64,000 nt of DNA from Coenobita brevimanus (Eukaryota; Arthropoda; Malacostraca; Decapoda; Coenobitidae), in assembly GCA_032717465.1 (NCBI GenBank), contig CM064658.1:7732501-7796500 (forward strand), given 5' to 3'. Made by a program: the position numbers and the translations under genes. Shown here piece by piece: positions 43,714-55,084 of this stretch. The notes beneath the pieces are model-generated. The model saw only the letters and a program-made list of their open reading frames with translations, made no database searches and was not told the DNA's origin. Each line of letters opens with the position of its first letter. Positions within the stretch are counted from its first letter, which is position 1.

Positions 43714-44317
43714 AAACCTCTATAACTTGGCATAATACATGTGCAAGCCTTGCCGAGTTAGCCTATATGCCGAGTTGTAGGGATGAACTTTAAGTTCCCC
43801 CCCAGCACACACATACAAAAAAGGAAATAATGGAAAAAAAATAAAAGTTTTTACAATAAACAGTAAAAGCTGCCTTACCATGATTCCATGCAGTTGTAGG
43901 GTGTATTCCAGGCATGGAGGAGGACTTTTGGTAGTTTTTGGAGGTGTTAGGGGAGCTCAAGATCACTTTTGGGCACACCTTTACTGTACTGTACATGGCA
44001 TATACACTATGTAAAGCACAATTAACACTATAAAGGCCATATTGTAGCACTATAAAGTAGACTGTAGCACCAGTCGAGCAGAGCAGTACTCCTGAGGTGG
44101 ATGGAAAGCTGATGACAGGGAGTGCTGGAGCTCCCGTTTCATCAACCCTCAGGACTAGTTCCTGACCATCCTCCTTTGCTGAACTTTTTCAGTGTCTCAG
44201 TTATACAGAGAGTAGGCCAGCATGCTCTCCAATACAAATTTCTCTAATTATCTACACCAAACTACATGCACAGTACATACTACACTTCCTTTTCCAAAGT
44301 TAAAAAAAAAAAAAAAA
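43714..44317. other. Possible pogo-type left end and unassigned DNA
   Basis: After a TA the sequence CAGTAAAACCTCTATAACTTGG looks like a pogo/Tigger terminus, with the motif echoed shortly after (GCCGAGTTAGCC, GCCGAGTTGTAG). I found no matching right end. The rest up to the Jockey copy is unassigned. Confidence 0.4.
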
Positions 44318-45754
44318 AATCATGGCATCTCATCACCCAGCCTCGGAGTCCCTGGGGGGGGGGGGGAGACCATAAATGCCCCCACCTTCCGCTCCTCTCC
44401 CAGTGACGACTCGAGGTGCCTGGAACCACTGTCTGACTCTCTTCTTCTTCATTTCTGCAACATTTGCGGCCTTTCCTCTAACTTTCGCTCTGTTGAGCAC
44501 CACCTCTCCCCCTCTAAATCTCACCTTCTTTTTCTAACTGAGACTCAGCTGTCTAAGGCAACTGACAGCAAACCCTTTTCTGTAACCTCCTACTTTCTCT
44601 ATACTCATTTCAAAGCCAAAGGTGGCTGTTGTGTATTTATACGCAACGACTTATCTTGCTCTCGTGTTCCTGAACTCGATTCTTCTGAATTCTCTACACT
44701 CTGGCTTCGGCTTTCCTGTCATTCTCTGACTAAATATATCTGTGCTGTTTGCTTATCTCCTAATTCTACTGACTATCAGAAATTCTTCAACTATCTTACT
44801 TCTACGATGGAACACATTCTATCCATTTCTCCTTTTTCTGAAATCTCCATTCTAGGAGATTTTAATGTTCACCACCACCTTTGGCTCTCCTCTCCTTTCA
44901 CTGATTCAGCTGGTGAACAAGCCTACTTCTTTTCTATCCCTAATGACCTAGAGCAGCTTGTACAGCACCCTTCCCATATCCCATACCGCCTTGGAGAGAG
45001 CTTCAACATACTTGACCTCTTCCTTACAACTAATCCTTCTGCTTACACTGTTAATCTTTTCTCTCTGTTGGGCTCCTCCGATTACAACCTTATCACCTTA
45101 ACCTGTCCTATCACTCCGGTACGGCCTGTGGACCTTCCAGGGAAACGTCGTCTGTGGCATTTTGGAGCCGCAGACTGGGAAGCCCTCAGGCAGTACTTCT
45201 TTCATTTTCCCTGGAATGATTATTGCTTCCATGGCCAGGAGCCATCTGAGTGTGCCTTGCGCATTACGGAGGTTATTCTCATGGGCATGGAATCATACAT
45301 TCCTTTCTCATATCCTTTGACTAACGCAAGAAAGCCTTGGTTTAATCACGCTTGTTCTAATGCTGTCTGCAACAAGGAGAGGGCCTACATAAGGTACTGG
45401 AGCCAACCCACCCCTGAATCACATCATCTTTACGTTTCTGCCCGGAATCGTGCTAAGTCTGTTCTTCGCTCTACTAAAAATAATTTCATCCGTACTAAAT
45501 GCTCGTAACTCTCCGACTCGAATTCTTCCCGCTCCTTCTGGCACCTTGCCAAAAACCTTTCTAACAATTTGCCTCATCATCCTTCCCTCCTCTTTTCTAC
45601 TCTGATGGTTCTGTAGCTATTTCTTTTACTCATAAAGCAGATCTCTTCGCACAGACTTTCTCCTCCAATTCCACCTTAGACGATTCCGGTGCTGTTCCTC
45701 CATCACTTCCCCCCTCTGACTTCCTCATGGCTGACATTAAAATTTCTTCAGCAG
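44318..45754 (+). mobile_element. Jockey-type LINE copy 3 (5' half only)
   Basis: The + strand copy covers the 5' leader, endonuclease, linker and the very start of RT, then stops at about 45754. There the sequence switches abruptly to copy 4 in reverse. It extends about 85 bp further 5' than copy 4. Confidence 0.85.
44403..45508 (+). pseudogene. Jockey-type endonuclease (copy 3), SDH motif altered
   Basis: An APE-type endonuclease open from 44222 to 45508. It shows [20 protein letters not shown] (catalytic Asn), [10 protein letters not shown] (catalytic Glu) and [15 protein letters not shown]. The terminal motif reads GSSDYNL where copies 2 and 4 have SDHNL, so the catalytic His is Tyr. The linker ([20 protein letters not shown]) runs into a stop at 45508, and the RT start follows in another frame. 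It is therefore expected to be inactive. Confidence 0.85.
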
Positions 45755-47477
45755 GAAATACAGACAGAGGGAGACAGTTCCAGAGTTGACCTGTTGCATA
45801 AATGAAGGACTGGGAGTAACGGTTAACTCTTGCAATAGAGAGTTGGACAGAAAAGGGATGAGAGTTTGCTGCCAGACGGGTGCTACGCGCCCGTCGTAGA
45901 GGTGGAGGAATGCAAGCAGACAGTTCAGAGGAGCAGTGACCATTAAAGTAGCGATAGAAAAGAGATAAAGATGCAACAGTGCGGCGAAGAGACAGAGGTT
46001 GAAGGGAGTCAGTAAGAAGAGGAGAGTTAATGAGACGAAAAGCCTTTGACTCCACCCTATTGAGAAGAGCTGTATGTGGGGAGCCTTCCCACACATGAGA
46101 GTTGTACTCCACACAGGGGCGGATAAAACCCCTGTATAGAGTCAACAGTTGTGCAGGGGTAAAGAAAGAGCGGAGTTTGCTTAGCACACCCAATCTCTTG
46201 GAAGCAGATTTTACAAGAGATGTAATATGATCTTTCCAAGATAAGTCCCGAGTAAATGAAACCCCAAGCATGTTCAAGGATGATGCAGGATTAAGCTGAA
46301 TATTATTAAACATTAGTGGGTACAACTGTGGAAGATTTTGTCGGGTTGATAGGTGTAAGAACTGAGTCTTAGATGCATTAAAAACAACCATATTATTTTT
46401 ACCCCAGTCAGAGATACGAGCCAAGTCAGACATTAGGTGTGCCATAGCCTCATCCCTTGTTTGTTGAAGTAACTGTTGAGATGGGCGTTGCGAGAACCAA
46501 ATGGAAAGGTGAAGGGTGGAGTCATCAGCGTATAAGTGGATAGGGTTAGATGTACAGCTTAGAAGATCATTGATGAATAAAAGGAAGAGAGTTGGTGATA
46601 GGACAGAGCCCTGAGGAACACCACTGTTGATAGATCTAGAAGAAGAACGATGACCGTCTACAACAGCGGCTATAGAACGACCAGAAAGGAAGCTAGCGAT
46701 GAAGGCACAGATAGAAGGATAGAAACCGTAGGAGGGCAGTTTGGAAATTAAAGATTTATGCCAGACTTGATCGAAAGCCTTTGAGATGTCAAGTGCAATG
46801 GCAAAGCTTTCGCCAAAGTCCCGAAAGGAGGATGACCAGGAGTCTGAAAGGTAGGTGAGAAGATCGCCAGTGGAGTGTCCCTGACAGAACCCGTACTGAC
46901 GATCGGAGAGAAGGTTGTGATAGGAAAGATACTTTAAAATTTTTCTATTGAGAATTGACTCGAAGACTTTTGAAATACAGGACGTTAAAGCAATTGGACG
47001 ATAGTTGGAGGGTTGGGAGTGGTCACCCTTCTTTGGGACTGGCTGAATGAGAGCAAACTTCCAGCAAGAAGGAAAGGTACAAGTTGACAGACAAAGGCGA
47101 AAGAGTTTGCCTAGGCAGGGTGTAAGCACAGAAGCACAGTGCTTGAGAACAACAGGAGGGACCCCATCAGGCCCATATGCCTTGTTAGTACTGAGGCCAG
47201 TGATGGTAGAAAATACATCAACTGAAGAAATTTTAATGTCAGCCATGAGGAAGTCAGAGGGGGGAAGTGATGGAGGAACAGCACCGGAATCGTCTAAGGT
47301 GGAATTGGAGGAGAAAGTCTGTGCGAAGAGATCTTCTTTATCAGTAGAAGAAATAGCTACAGAACCATCAGAGTAGAAAAGAGGAGGGAAAGATGATGAG
47401 GTAAAGTTGTTAAAAAAAGATTTTTGGCAAGGTGCCAGAAGGAGCGGGAAGAATTCGAATTGGAGAGTTGAGAGCAT
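45755..47477 (-). pseudogene. Jockey-type reverse transcriptase (copy 4)
   Basis: Open from 47477 down to the junction. In order it has AYGPDGVPPVVLKHCAS, YRPIALTSCISKVFESIL, YGFCQGHSTGDLL, IALDISKAFDQVWH (first catalytic Asp), SGVPQGSVLSPTLF, HLYADDSTLHLS (catalytic pair), SKTQFLHLSTRQN, FIRPCVEYNSHVWEG and RRTVASLSLFYRYF. All RT motifs are intact. The last coding residues are replaced by reading into inverted copy 3. The endonuclease upstream is in another frame because of a T-run length change near 47400-47415. Confidence 0.9.
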
Positions 47478-48573
47478 TTAGTATGGATGAAATTATTTTT
47501 ATTAGAGCGAAGAACAGACTTAGCACGATTCCAGGCAGAAACGTAAAGATGATGTGATTCAGGGGTGGGTTGGCTCCAGTACCTTTTGTAGGCCCTCTCC
47601 TTGTTGCGGACAGCATTAGAACAAGCGTGATTAAACCAAGGCTTTCTTGCGTTAGTCAAAGGATATGAGAAAGGAATGTATGCTTCCATGCCCGAGAGAA
47701 TAACTTCCGTAATGCGCAAGGCACACTCATATGGCTCATGGACATGGAAGCAATAATCATTCCAGGGAATATCAAAGAAGTACTGCCTGAGGGCCTCCCA
47801 GTTCGCGGCTCCAAAATGCCACAGACGACGTTTCCCTGGAGGGTCCACAGGCCGTACCAGAGTGATAGGACAGGTTAAGGTAATAAGGTTGTGATCGGAG
47901 GAGCCCAACGGAGAGAAAAGATTAACAGAGTAAGCAGAAGGATTAGTTGTGAGGAAGAGGTCAAGTATGTTGGAGCTCTCTCCAAGGCGGTCAGGGAAAT
48001 GGGTAGGGTGCTGTACAAGTTGCTCTAGGTCATTAAGGATAGAAAAGATGTAGGCTTGTTCACCAGGTGGATCCGTGAAAGGAGAGGAGAGCCAAAGGTG
48101 GTGGTGAACATTGAAATCTCCTAGAATGGAGATTTCAGAGAAAGGAGAAATGGATAGAATGTGTTCCATCGTAGAAGTAAGACAGTCGAAGAATTTCTGA
48201 TAGTCAGGAGAATTAGGGGATAAGTAAACAGCACAGATATATTTAGTCAGAGAATGACAGGAAAGCCGAAGCCAGAGTGTAGAGAATTCAGAAGAATCGA
48301 GTTCAGGAACACGAGAGCAAGATAAGTCGTTGCGTATATATACACAACAGCCACCTTTGGCTTTGAAATGAGTATAGAGAAAGTAGGAGGATACAGAAAA
48401 GGGTTTGCTGTCAGTTGCCTCAGACAGCTGAGTCTCAGTTAGAAAAAGAAGGTGAGATTTAGAGGAGGAGAGGTGGTGCTCAACAGAGCGAAAGTTAGAG
48501 GAAAGGCTGCGAATGTTGCAGAAATGAAGAAGAAGAGAGTCAGACAGTGGTTCCAGGCACCTCGAGTCGTCAT
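47405..48573 (-). pseudogene. Jockey-type endonuclease (copy 4)
   Basis: APE-type endonuclease with [63 protein letters not shown] and [10 protein letters not shown], all key motifs present. The 5' end begins at DDSRCLEPL without a start codon of its own. It leaves frame at about 47410, in a run of T on the coding strand, just before the RT segment. Confidence 0.9.
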
Positions 48574-48769
48574 ACAAACATATATACACTCAATCCTCGT
48601 AAACAGCATGTTTATAAACCACGGATTCATAAACCGCGGCAAGGTGGCTGTCAGACTGCCGGCACCCTTAACCCTTAAACCGCGGGCTTGTTTTGCTTTG
48701 ACTTGCGGCTCCCGCGGGCATATTCGCACTCCGACAGACTCTCTAAAAATATTTGCCAAGAATCAGTTA

Positions 48770-49356
48770 TTAGTCCTAGAATATTAAAATCACATATACT
48801 TATGGCACATACCTTCAGCTTTCTCCTTGGGTGTTTGTTGAGCCTTCGTCGAGTACCATAGGACTTGTGGAGACCTCTGAAGTTGGGTAACGAAGTCTCC
48901 ACTTTACACTTCCCGACAACTCATAATATGATTACCACAGCCTGATATTATCACTAGAAACACTATCCTGTGATTCTCAAATAGTTTGGAATCCATACTC
49001 CAAAAAAAAAAAAAGCACTGTGAAAGCAATGAAAATTACGAGGGTGTATGACCATCCCACTTCCGATCGTTCGCCACTAGTGTTGTCTCTTATTCATAAA
49101 AACACTCACAGTTTATATTTCTGTTACTATATAACACATATATATCTACAGTCTTTATCCATAAATTTCCTTCAGTAATAGTAGTTTATTGTCACTGTAG
49201 GCATTCAATTTCTTTCAGTAAAATACGTAGCATTCACTTTCTCGTCCTGTATACTAGCATTGAGAGTGAATGTCACTTTCACCTTCACATTCATAACTCA
49301 TAGCATTCATACATGCTGGAGTGAAACTTTCACTTTCATTACTCCTAGTATATATA
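48770..49356. other. Unassigned sequence within T3
   Basis: AT-rich with repeated CATTCACTTTC-type motifs at 49200-49345. No coding segment is recognised. Confidence 0.5.
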
Positions 49357-49676
49357 CAGGTTATCCCTTAATTCACGCGAACTTTTTTCACGCGATTTCG
49401 GTTATCCACGAATTTTTCGTACAATAATTAAAACAAAATTATAGTATTCAAAAAAGTAATTTCAATATACAAGAGAAATAAATAAAATATAAAAAATGCC
49501 TACCTGCTGCCTGTGTGCACACATATATGTATGTGTGTGTGTGGGAGCCTGGGAGATCGGTCTACCACACACCACACAGTCAGTTTGAATCCGACGGTGA
49601 ACCATGCATGACTTGCAAATCGTTATTTGTGGCTTATTTTTCTGCCTTCCAGTAATTGCTTGCCTTGTCTGTCAAC

Positions 49677-50254
49677 ATGGGGCATAAGCATAGTGCTAGT
49701 GATGCATGTGGTAACACACCAAATCTGACTTGTAAAGTGATGTTCCTGACAGAGAAAGTTAAAGTGTTGGACAAACTTCAGGGAGGAATGTCGGCGACAA
49801 TTCTCCGTCAGGACAATTCCCCGTCATTTATTTACATACCAGTTTATTTAGCAAGTACAGTACACTAGTTTTTTACTTATATGAGTTATAAAATCCCCCT
49901 GAAAATTAGTTATTAAAGTATTATTTAATCAGTAATAAGTATATTAATAGAATGACAGGGAATTGTCCATGTTTTGATGGTGAATTGACTTGATGGTGAA
50001 TTGTCTCAGAACCGTATGTTTGGGGTGAGTCAACTGTTCAAACAATAAAGAAGGAGAACGTAGCATACGGGAGACAGTGAGGGCTAGTGCACCAGACTGC
50101 TAAAGTGTCTCCACCTACGCCTGTGAATTGTCCTGTAACCGCATGTTTCGGGTGAATGAGTCAACTGTTCATACAATAAAGAAGGCAGAATGTAGCATAC
50201 GGGAGGCAGTGAGGGCTAGTGCACCAGACTGCTGAAGTGTCTCCACCTACGCCT
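49677..50254 (+). pseudogene. Tigger-type transposase N-terminus (nested element)
   Basis: From 49677 it reads MGHKHSASDACGNTPNLTCK and then TEKVKVLDKLQGGMSATILRQ, the typical basic start and first helix of pogo/Tigger DNA-binding domains. The next helix (FGVSQLFKQ, corresponding to a YGVNESTI-type motif) appears near 50025 in a different frame, and again in the duplicated unit. The protein is broken by stops and the duplication. Confidence 0.65.
49998..50254. repeat. 127-bp tandem duplication
   Basis: Units 49998-50124 and 50125-50254 share CAACTGTTCANACAATAAAGAAGG and AGTGTCTCCACCTACGCCTGTG stretches with about 10 differences. The duplicated segment codes for the second helix region of the transposase. 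Confidence 0.85.
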
Positions 50255-50973
50255 GTGCTTGTCAGGTGTCAGTTTTAAATTTGTTACATTTTTGTTGTTT
50301 TTAATACTTAATGCTAGTTTATAAGGTGTATGTAGTGCATAAACAGTATTATTCAGATGTAATATACGTATAGACATGCGTAATTATGTGCACACAAGGG
50401 CAGAACATATACGCAAATTTACCACATACGCGAAGGGTCTGGGAACCTAACCCTCACGTGAATTAAGGGCTTACCTGTACTCGTATTCTTATAATACTGC
50501 TCATTTACATTTCTATTTACGTTCTTTATTTTATTTACATTATTAACATTTCTATTTTATTTACAGTGTTATGCACTGTCACTTGAAGTAACTTATAAAA
50601 CTATTTTCCACTGTTCACTTATATTTACATTCATTACTTTCACTTGCTGTTTACTGTACACATTATTTACAATTCCACTTGCACTGTTTTACTCAGTCAA
50701 AAGATCATAGTCATTCTCTATCAATTGTCAGCCCTTTACCTCTTTCCACACGAGGTTTAGTAGGGGGTAAAGGTCACAGGGCCCTTTGCATGGGGATAAA
50801 AAGCGGCAGAAGTTAGCAGGAGCTAATCAGACATACTCCCACCTTCAAAGACGACAGTTAACTGATAGTAATGGCCTCCTGCTGCCTGGCTAGGGTGAAT
50901 GCAGTACTACCAACTTCAGCCCTATGAGACCTGCAATGAAATGATTGGCAGGAAACCAAGACAATACATAATA

Positions 50974-51600
50974 AATTAGGTAGTTCCAGGTGAATGTAAA
51001 TATCACTTAGGCTTCTCCCTTCCCTCCTTATATGTATATTTATTACGAAAATAGACTATACGGCATATTTCAAGGGGAAATAAACAGCTAAAATTAGCGA
51101 ACGAGTGCACGTGAGGTGTTGTCAGGTGATAATTAGCCAATTCCAGGTGTATGGCACTATCACTTACCTTATTTCTTTTTTGTATATATTATTTGGTATA
51201 AGAATAGGGCATAGGGCTTATTTCAATGGATGAAATCAGTGGAAAATTCCAGGGAAGATTTACTTAGTGTAGAATACAGTGTTGTGTCCTTCAATAATTA
51301 GGTAGTTCCAGGTGAATGTAAATATCACTTAAGCTTCTCCTGTCCTTTCTTATATATACAGGTATTTTTATTACGAAAATAGATTATACGGCATATTTCA
51401 AGGGGAAAAAACAGCAAAAATTAGCTAACGAGTGCATGTGAGGTGTTGTCAGGTGATAATTAGCCAATTCTAGGTGTATGGCACTCTCACTTACCATATT
51501 TCTTTCTTGTATATATTATTTGGTTTAAGAATAGGACATAGGGCTTATTTCAATGGATGAAATCAGTGAAAAATTCCAGGGAAGATTTACTTAGCATAGC
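50974..51600. repeat. 322-bp tandem duplication
   Basis: Units begin AATTAGGTAGTTCCAGGTG at 50974 and at 51296 and stay alignable to GGGAAGATTTACTTAG in each. They differ at scattered sites and small indels. The unit is non-coding. Confidence 0.9.
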
Positions 51601-51989
51601 ACGTCCGGGCAGGCGAGAGGATAGGGTAATGGAGGGGAGGTAGGGAGGGGAATCAAGAATGGGGAGAAATGGCTAAATTGTCAACAATGGATGGGAGTAC
51701 AGATGAGATTAGGAGTGCTGACTAGTGTTGGACATTAGCAGTACTGGTAGATGATACAAGCCACCACTTGAAAGCCCGGGCGAATTCAAAATAACACAGA
51801 ATCACAAAAGTGTCGCCCTGCTGTATAATCCCTTGCTCCCAAGCGTCACGAAAGTGACGCCCCGCGGTTAAGGGGTTAAACCGCTGTTAAGTCACGAAAA
51901 TCGCGGATCTAGGCACCGAAGTGGGCCTTTTCCGAGGAGAAACGTAAACCGCGGCATTCAATTTGATAACCGCGACCCAACAACCATCA

Positions 51990-52107
51990 TCATCAAGCAT
52001 CAGTTATCTCTGAGGCAGACTTTGAGGGCTTCCTGAGGGAGGCTGAGGAGCTGGAGAAGGGAGAACAGCATGAGGGAGCACCCCCACCTCATGCTGAGAG
52101 GTTCTAA
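51990..52107 (+). pseudogene. Tigger-type transposase C-terminal tail (T3)
   Basis: The segment reads SVISEADFEGFLREAEELEK (first residues approximate), GEQHEGAPPPHAERF and a stop. It parallels EVSEIDFEGFMNEVNALC in T5 and DVSALDFERFLAELSELE in T1. It is the only transposase piece left at this end of T3. Confidence 0.6.
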
Positions 52108-52401
52108 GTTCTTCCCAACACCACCCCACTTCATTCACTTAAGCAATGTCATCATAGGATTAAGGTGAGATCCCTTAACATTGCTTATTTCTATTTAATA
52201 CATGCACTGAATATTCCTAAATTTGTATGTTTGTGTTTGATGGTGCCTAGATAGGTGTAGGTAGGGTGCTTTGGGGGATGGTTGGCCAAAGTCCAGACCC
52301 TAATTATTTTTCACATAAGAGTTATTATTTATAAACCATGGATCTTGTAAACCGCGGCAGTGGTCCAGACCCAAATAGCCGCAGTTTATGAGGATTGAGT
52401 G

Positions 52402-52446
52402 TATATATATATATATATATATATATACTGTATATATATATATATA

Positions 52447-52486
<40 letters not shown>

Positions 52487-52505
52487 TGTATATATATATA
52501 TATAT
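52402..52505. repeat. (TA)n microsatellite
   Basis: TA runs broken by CTG units between the right end of T3 and the 3' tail of the family C LINE. Confidence 0.95.
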
Positions 52506-52559
52506 CGTTTTCGTTTTCATTTTTAAAGGCTCCAACATGCTTGCATGTGTCGGCCTTGG

Positions 52560-53746
52560 TCACCTAATGGCGGCTCTCCACGCTGCATGATCCATTGCAG
52601 CCTCCCTGTTCAGTCCCTTAACCCTAAGGTCACACTTAATGACCTCGTCCCATGTCTTTCTCGGTCTACCCCTCATAACCCCACCCCCAATATTAACACT
52701 TCTCACCTTCCTCACCCAATTATCATCCCCCATCCTCTCCACATGTCCAAACCACCTCAATCTACCTCTCCTCATCACAACACCAATACACTCCAGTCCC
52801 ATCCTACCTCTCAACTCTTCCATTGTAAACCCAGCCCCTCCAGGCCTTGGACGCACTGCACATCCACCTAATCATTGTCATTTCTGTACGTCTGAGCTGT
52901 CGAATGTCTTCCTCCTTCACTGCCCAGGTCTCACTGCCATACAGCATTACACTCCTAACACATGCTGCATACAAAGACCCCTTAGCACGTAGGGAGAGCC
53001 CTCTCATTGTCAGGAGAGGCAAGAGCTCCCTGAACTTCTTCCAACCACTTCTCACCTTAGCCACAGAGCTAGCTCCAGCCCCACCTCCAGCACACAACAT
53101 GTCTCCCAAATAACAAAACTCTTCCACACACTCAAGAGATTCACCAGCAAGTTCAATCCTTTCACGTCTGACGATCTCCACCTGCTCACCCCGGCACGCC
53201 GTACACATAAAATCAGCATTATCTCGCAGTCTACCTCTGATACCACTACATCTCTTATGCACCCATTTATCACACACACCGCACAAGATGGAATTACTTC
53301 CCACGCCCCTGTGGCAAACTGCACATGGCCACTCTCCCTCGTCCTTGACAGTACCGCCACCAACCCTAGATATCATCACTTTTGTTTTATCTGCATTTAC
53401 CCTTAAACCCTTTTGCCCCATACCATCTCTCCACTTTCTAAACCTTTTCTCCGCCTCCCTTTCATTCTCTGCAATCATCAGCATACAACTCCCACGGGAG
53501 TCCGTTTCTAAAGTCACGTGAAAGGGCTTCAAGTACCATGATAAACAACATGGGACTCAAGACTGACCCCTGATGCACACCAACATTCATGGAAAACTCA
53601 TCACTCAAATCTCCATTCACTCTCACCTGGGTGTGAGCACCCACATACATGGCCATAACCACCCTAACCAGCCACTCCTCCAAGCCAAGCTTTCTCATTG
53701 CCCACTTCACCACCTCTCTAGGGACTCTGTCAAAGGCCTTTTCCAA
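52560..53746 (-). pseudogene. Family C RT palm, PHD-type finger and C-terminal domain
   Basis: From 53746: MEKAFDRVPREVVKWAMRKL (catalytic Asp block; the preceding residues lie in another frame), GVHQGSVLSPMLFIMVLEAL and WELYADD (catalytic pair) at about 53485. A frame change follows. From 53500: MLMIAENEREAEKRFRKW and ADKTKVMISRVGGG, then a Cys4-His-Cys3 finger at 53194-53325. The thumb and C-terminal blocks come next (VEEFCYLGDML; VMLYGSETWAVKEEDI; TMIRWMCSAS). A shift near 52810 leads to [19 protein letters not shown] and RGRPRKTWDEVIKCDL, ending at 52560. RT motifs survive but two frame changes disable it. Confidence 0.85.
53194..53325 (-). other. PHD-type zinc finger segment inside the LINE protein
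   Basis: The pattern is C-x2-C-x10-C-x2-C-x4-H-x2-C-x14-C-x2-C with WVH before the fifth-ligand region (CAVCHRG, ILCGVCDKWVHKRCSG, FMCTACRG). That is the C4HC3 PHD layout. PHD fingers commonly bind histone tails; a role in targeting or RNP assembly here is inference. Confidence 0.85.
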
Positions 53747-53803
53747 ATCAACAAAAACAAAATAAAGATCCCTTCTCCTACCAATATATTTTTCCTGAAG
53801 CTG

Positions 53804-55084
53804 TCAAACAATGAATATGGCATCAGTGGTCCCCCTACCTGGCATAAACCCAAACTGCATCTCATCAGTATTCACTCTTTCTCTAATCATACCTTCTAAA
53901 ACTCTCTCCATTACCTTCATTATCTGATCTAAAGGCTTTATACCTCTATAATATTCCTCTTTCCAGGGCATTACCCTTCCCTTTATACACATTTACAATT
54001 ATACTCTTCAGCCAATCATCTGGGACAACACACTCATAAATAATCCTATTTATCAGGTCAGTGACTAAACTCACCCCTATATCGCCTGAGGCCTTCAACA
54101 TTTCGGCAGTCAACCCAGAAACACCTGCTGCCTTCGCCACGCTCATCCTGCCTATTGCCTCACTCACAGTAGCAGTATCAGTCAAAGGCCAAGGGCCAGA
54201 CACTGGCTCTGCTGGCTCCAAACCTTCCCTGTCCCAGTCAAACTCCTCATTCAACAACCGGTTTTAATGCTCTCTCCCTGCATCTTTAATATCCTCACTG
54301 TTCACCACTACCCTTCCTTCATCATTCTTCACACACTGCTCACCTATAATATCCCGATTATCCCTCTTCACCTGACCTGCCACCCTAAATATATTTTTCC
54401 TTTCCCCATGATTTAGGTTATCAAGTAATTGTCTCTGTGACTCAGACTTTGCCCTGTATACCTCTCTCCTAGCCCTACGCTTGGCAGCCAAATATTCCTC
54501 TTTGCTACCACCCTTCTTCCATTCCCGGAAAAGCCTTCTTTTCTCCTTAATTGCAGCTTCTACACCCTCATCCCACCACCAAGTTACTTTATGTCTTGGT
54601 GGTCCTCTTGTCCAGCCGCATGTTACATCAGTAACTCTCAAGAAATTGTTCTTGAGGGCTCTGCACTGTTCATTAACACCTCTGTCTACAGCTCCCTGTT
54701 CAGCCACCACTCTCCTCAACTCGCTATAGAAGGCAGCCCTTACTATTTGGTTTTTCAGCTTCCATATTTTCCTCCTAGGTACATAAGTCCTCTTTTTCAT
54801 CACTTGTTCTTTAAGCACCGTATCTCAAATCAATAGTTTGTGCTGCTGCACACACTCCTCACTTCCTATAACTTTAACATCCCTCACAAACCTCCTATCG
54901 GCCCTCCTAACCAGAAAATAATCTATCTGACTGCTATTTCCCCCAGACTCATACGTAATTAACCTACTGTCTCTTTTCCTAAAATATGTTTTGCCCACAA
55001 TCATGTCCGTTACCTCCCCAAACTCGAGTATCCTTTCCCCTTGTGTATTCCTTAGACCATATGCACATCCCCCATGCATATGTA
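53804..55084 (-). pseudogene. Family C endonuclease end, linker and RT start
   Basis: From 55084: GGCAYGLRNTQGERILEF, ITYESGGNSSQIDYFLVRR (the YxxDY-type endonuclease end region) and DVKVIGSEECVQQHKLL. After a break near 54825 the linker follows (RAAFYSELRRVVAEQGAVDR; TWWWDEGVEAAIKEKRRLF). From 54257 the RT entry reads AEMLKASGDIGVSLVTDLIN. From 53992 KPLDQIMKVMERVLEGMIRE and MQFGFMPGRGTTDAIF cover the finger region of RT. The breaks at 54825, 54260 and 53950 show decay. Confidence 0.8.

Larger units (their letters stand above)
45753..48573 (-). mobile_element. Jockey-type LINE copy 4 (most complete)
   Basis: On the - strand this covers endonuclease, linker and RT almost to the end of the protein. 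It is truncated at its 5' end at 48573, before the leader seen in copy 3. At its 3' end it is cut within the last coding residues at the junction with copy 3. No 3' UTR or poly(A) remains. Confidence 0.9.
49357..50477 (+). mobile_element. TA-flanked Tigger-like element nested in T3
   Basis: This starts CAGGTTATCCCTTAATTCACG and ends CGTGAATTAAGGGCTTACCTG, with TA on both sides (49355-49356, 50478-50479). The inside starts with a recognisable transposase N-terminus and then a 127-bp tandem duplication. The catalytic part is missing. Confidence 0.75.
48588..52401 (+). mobile_element. Tigger-type element T3 (3.8 kb, degenerate, composite)
   Basis: The element starts CACTCAATCCTCGTAAAC and ends GTTTATGAGGATTGAGTG, near-perfect inverted termini, with TA at 48586-48587 and 52402-52403. 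Both subterminal regions contain ATAAACC- and AAACCGCGGC-type motifs. Near the right end the C-terminal tail of a Tigger transposase is recognisable. The centre holds a second TA-flanked element and two tandem duplications. Confidence 0.75.
52505..55084 (-). mobile_element. Family C LINE with PHD-type finger
   Basis: A - strand non-LTR element with a GTTTTC-type repeat tail in reverse (52506-52520). It retains the C-terminal end of the endonuclease, linker, RT, an embedded cysteine finger and the C-terminal domain. It is 5'-truncated where a MITE begins at 55085. Confidence 0.85.

Noticed and set aside
44318..48573. Twin-priming origin of the inverted Jockey copies
   Set aside because: Twin priming inverts the 5' part without duplicating it; here the 5' half is present in both arms and the arms have diverged.
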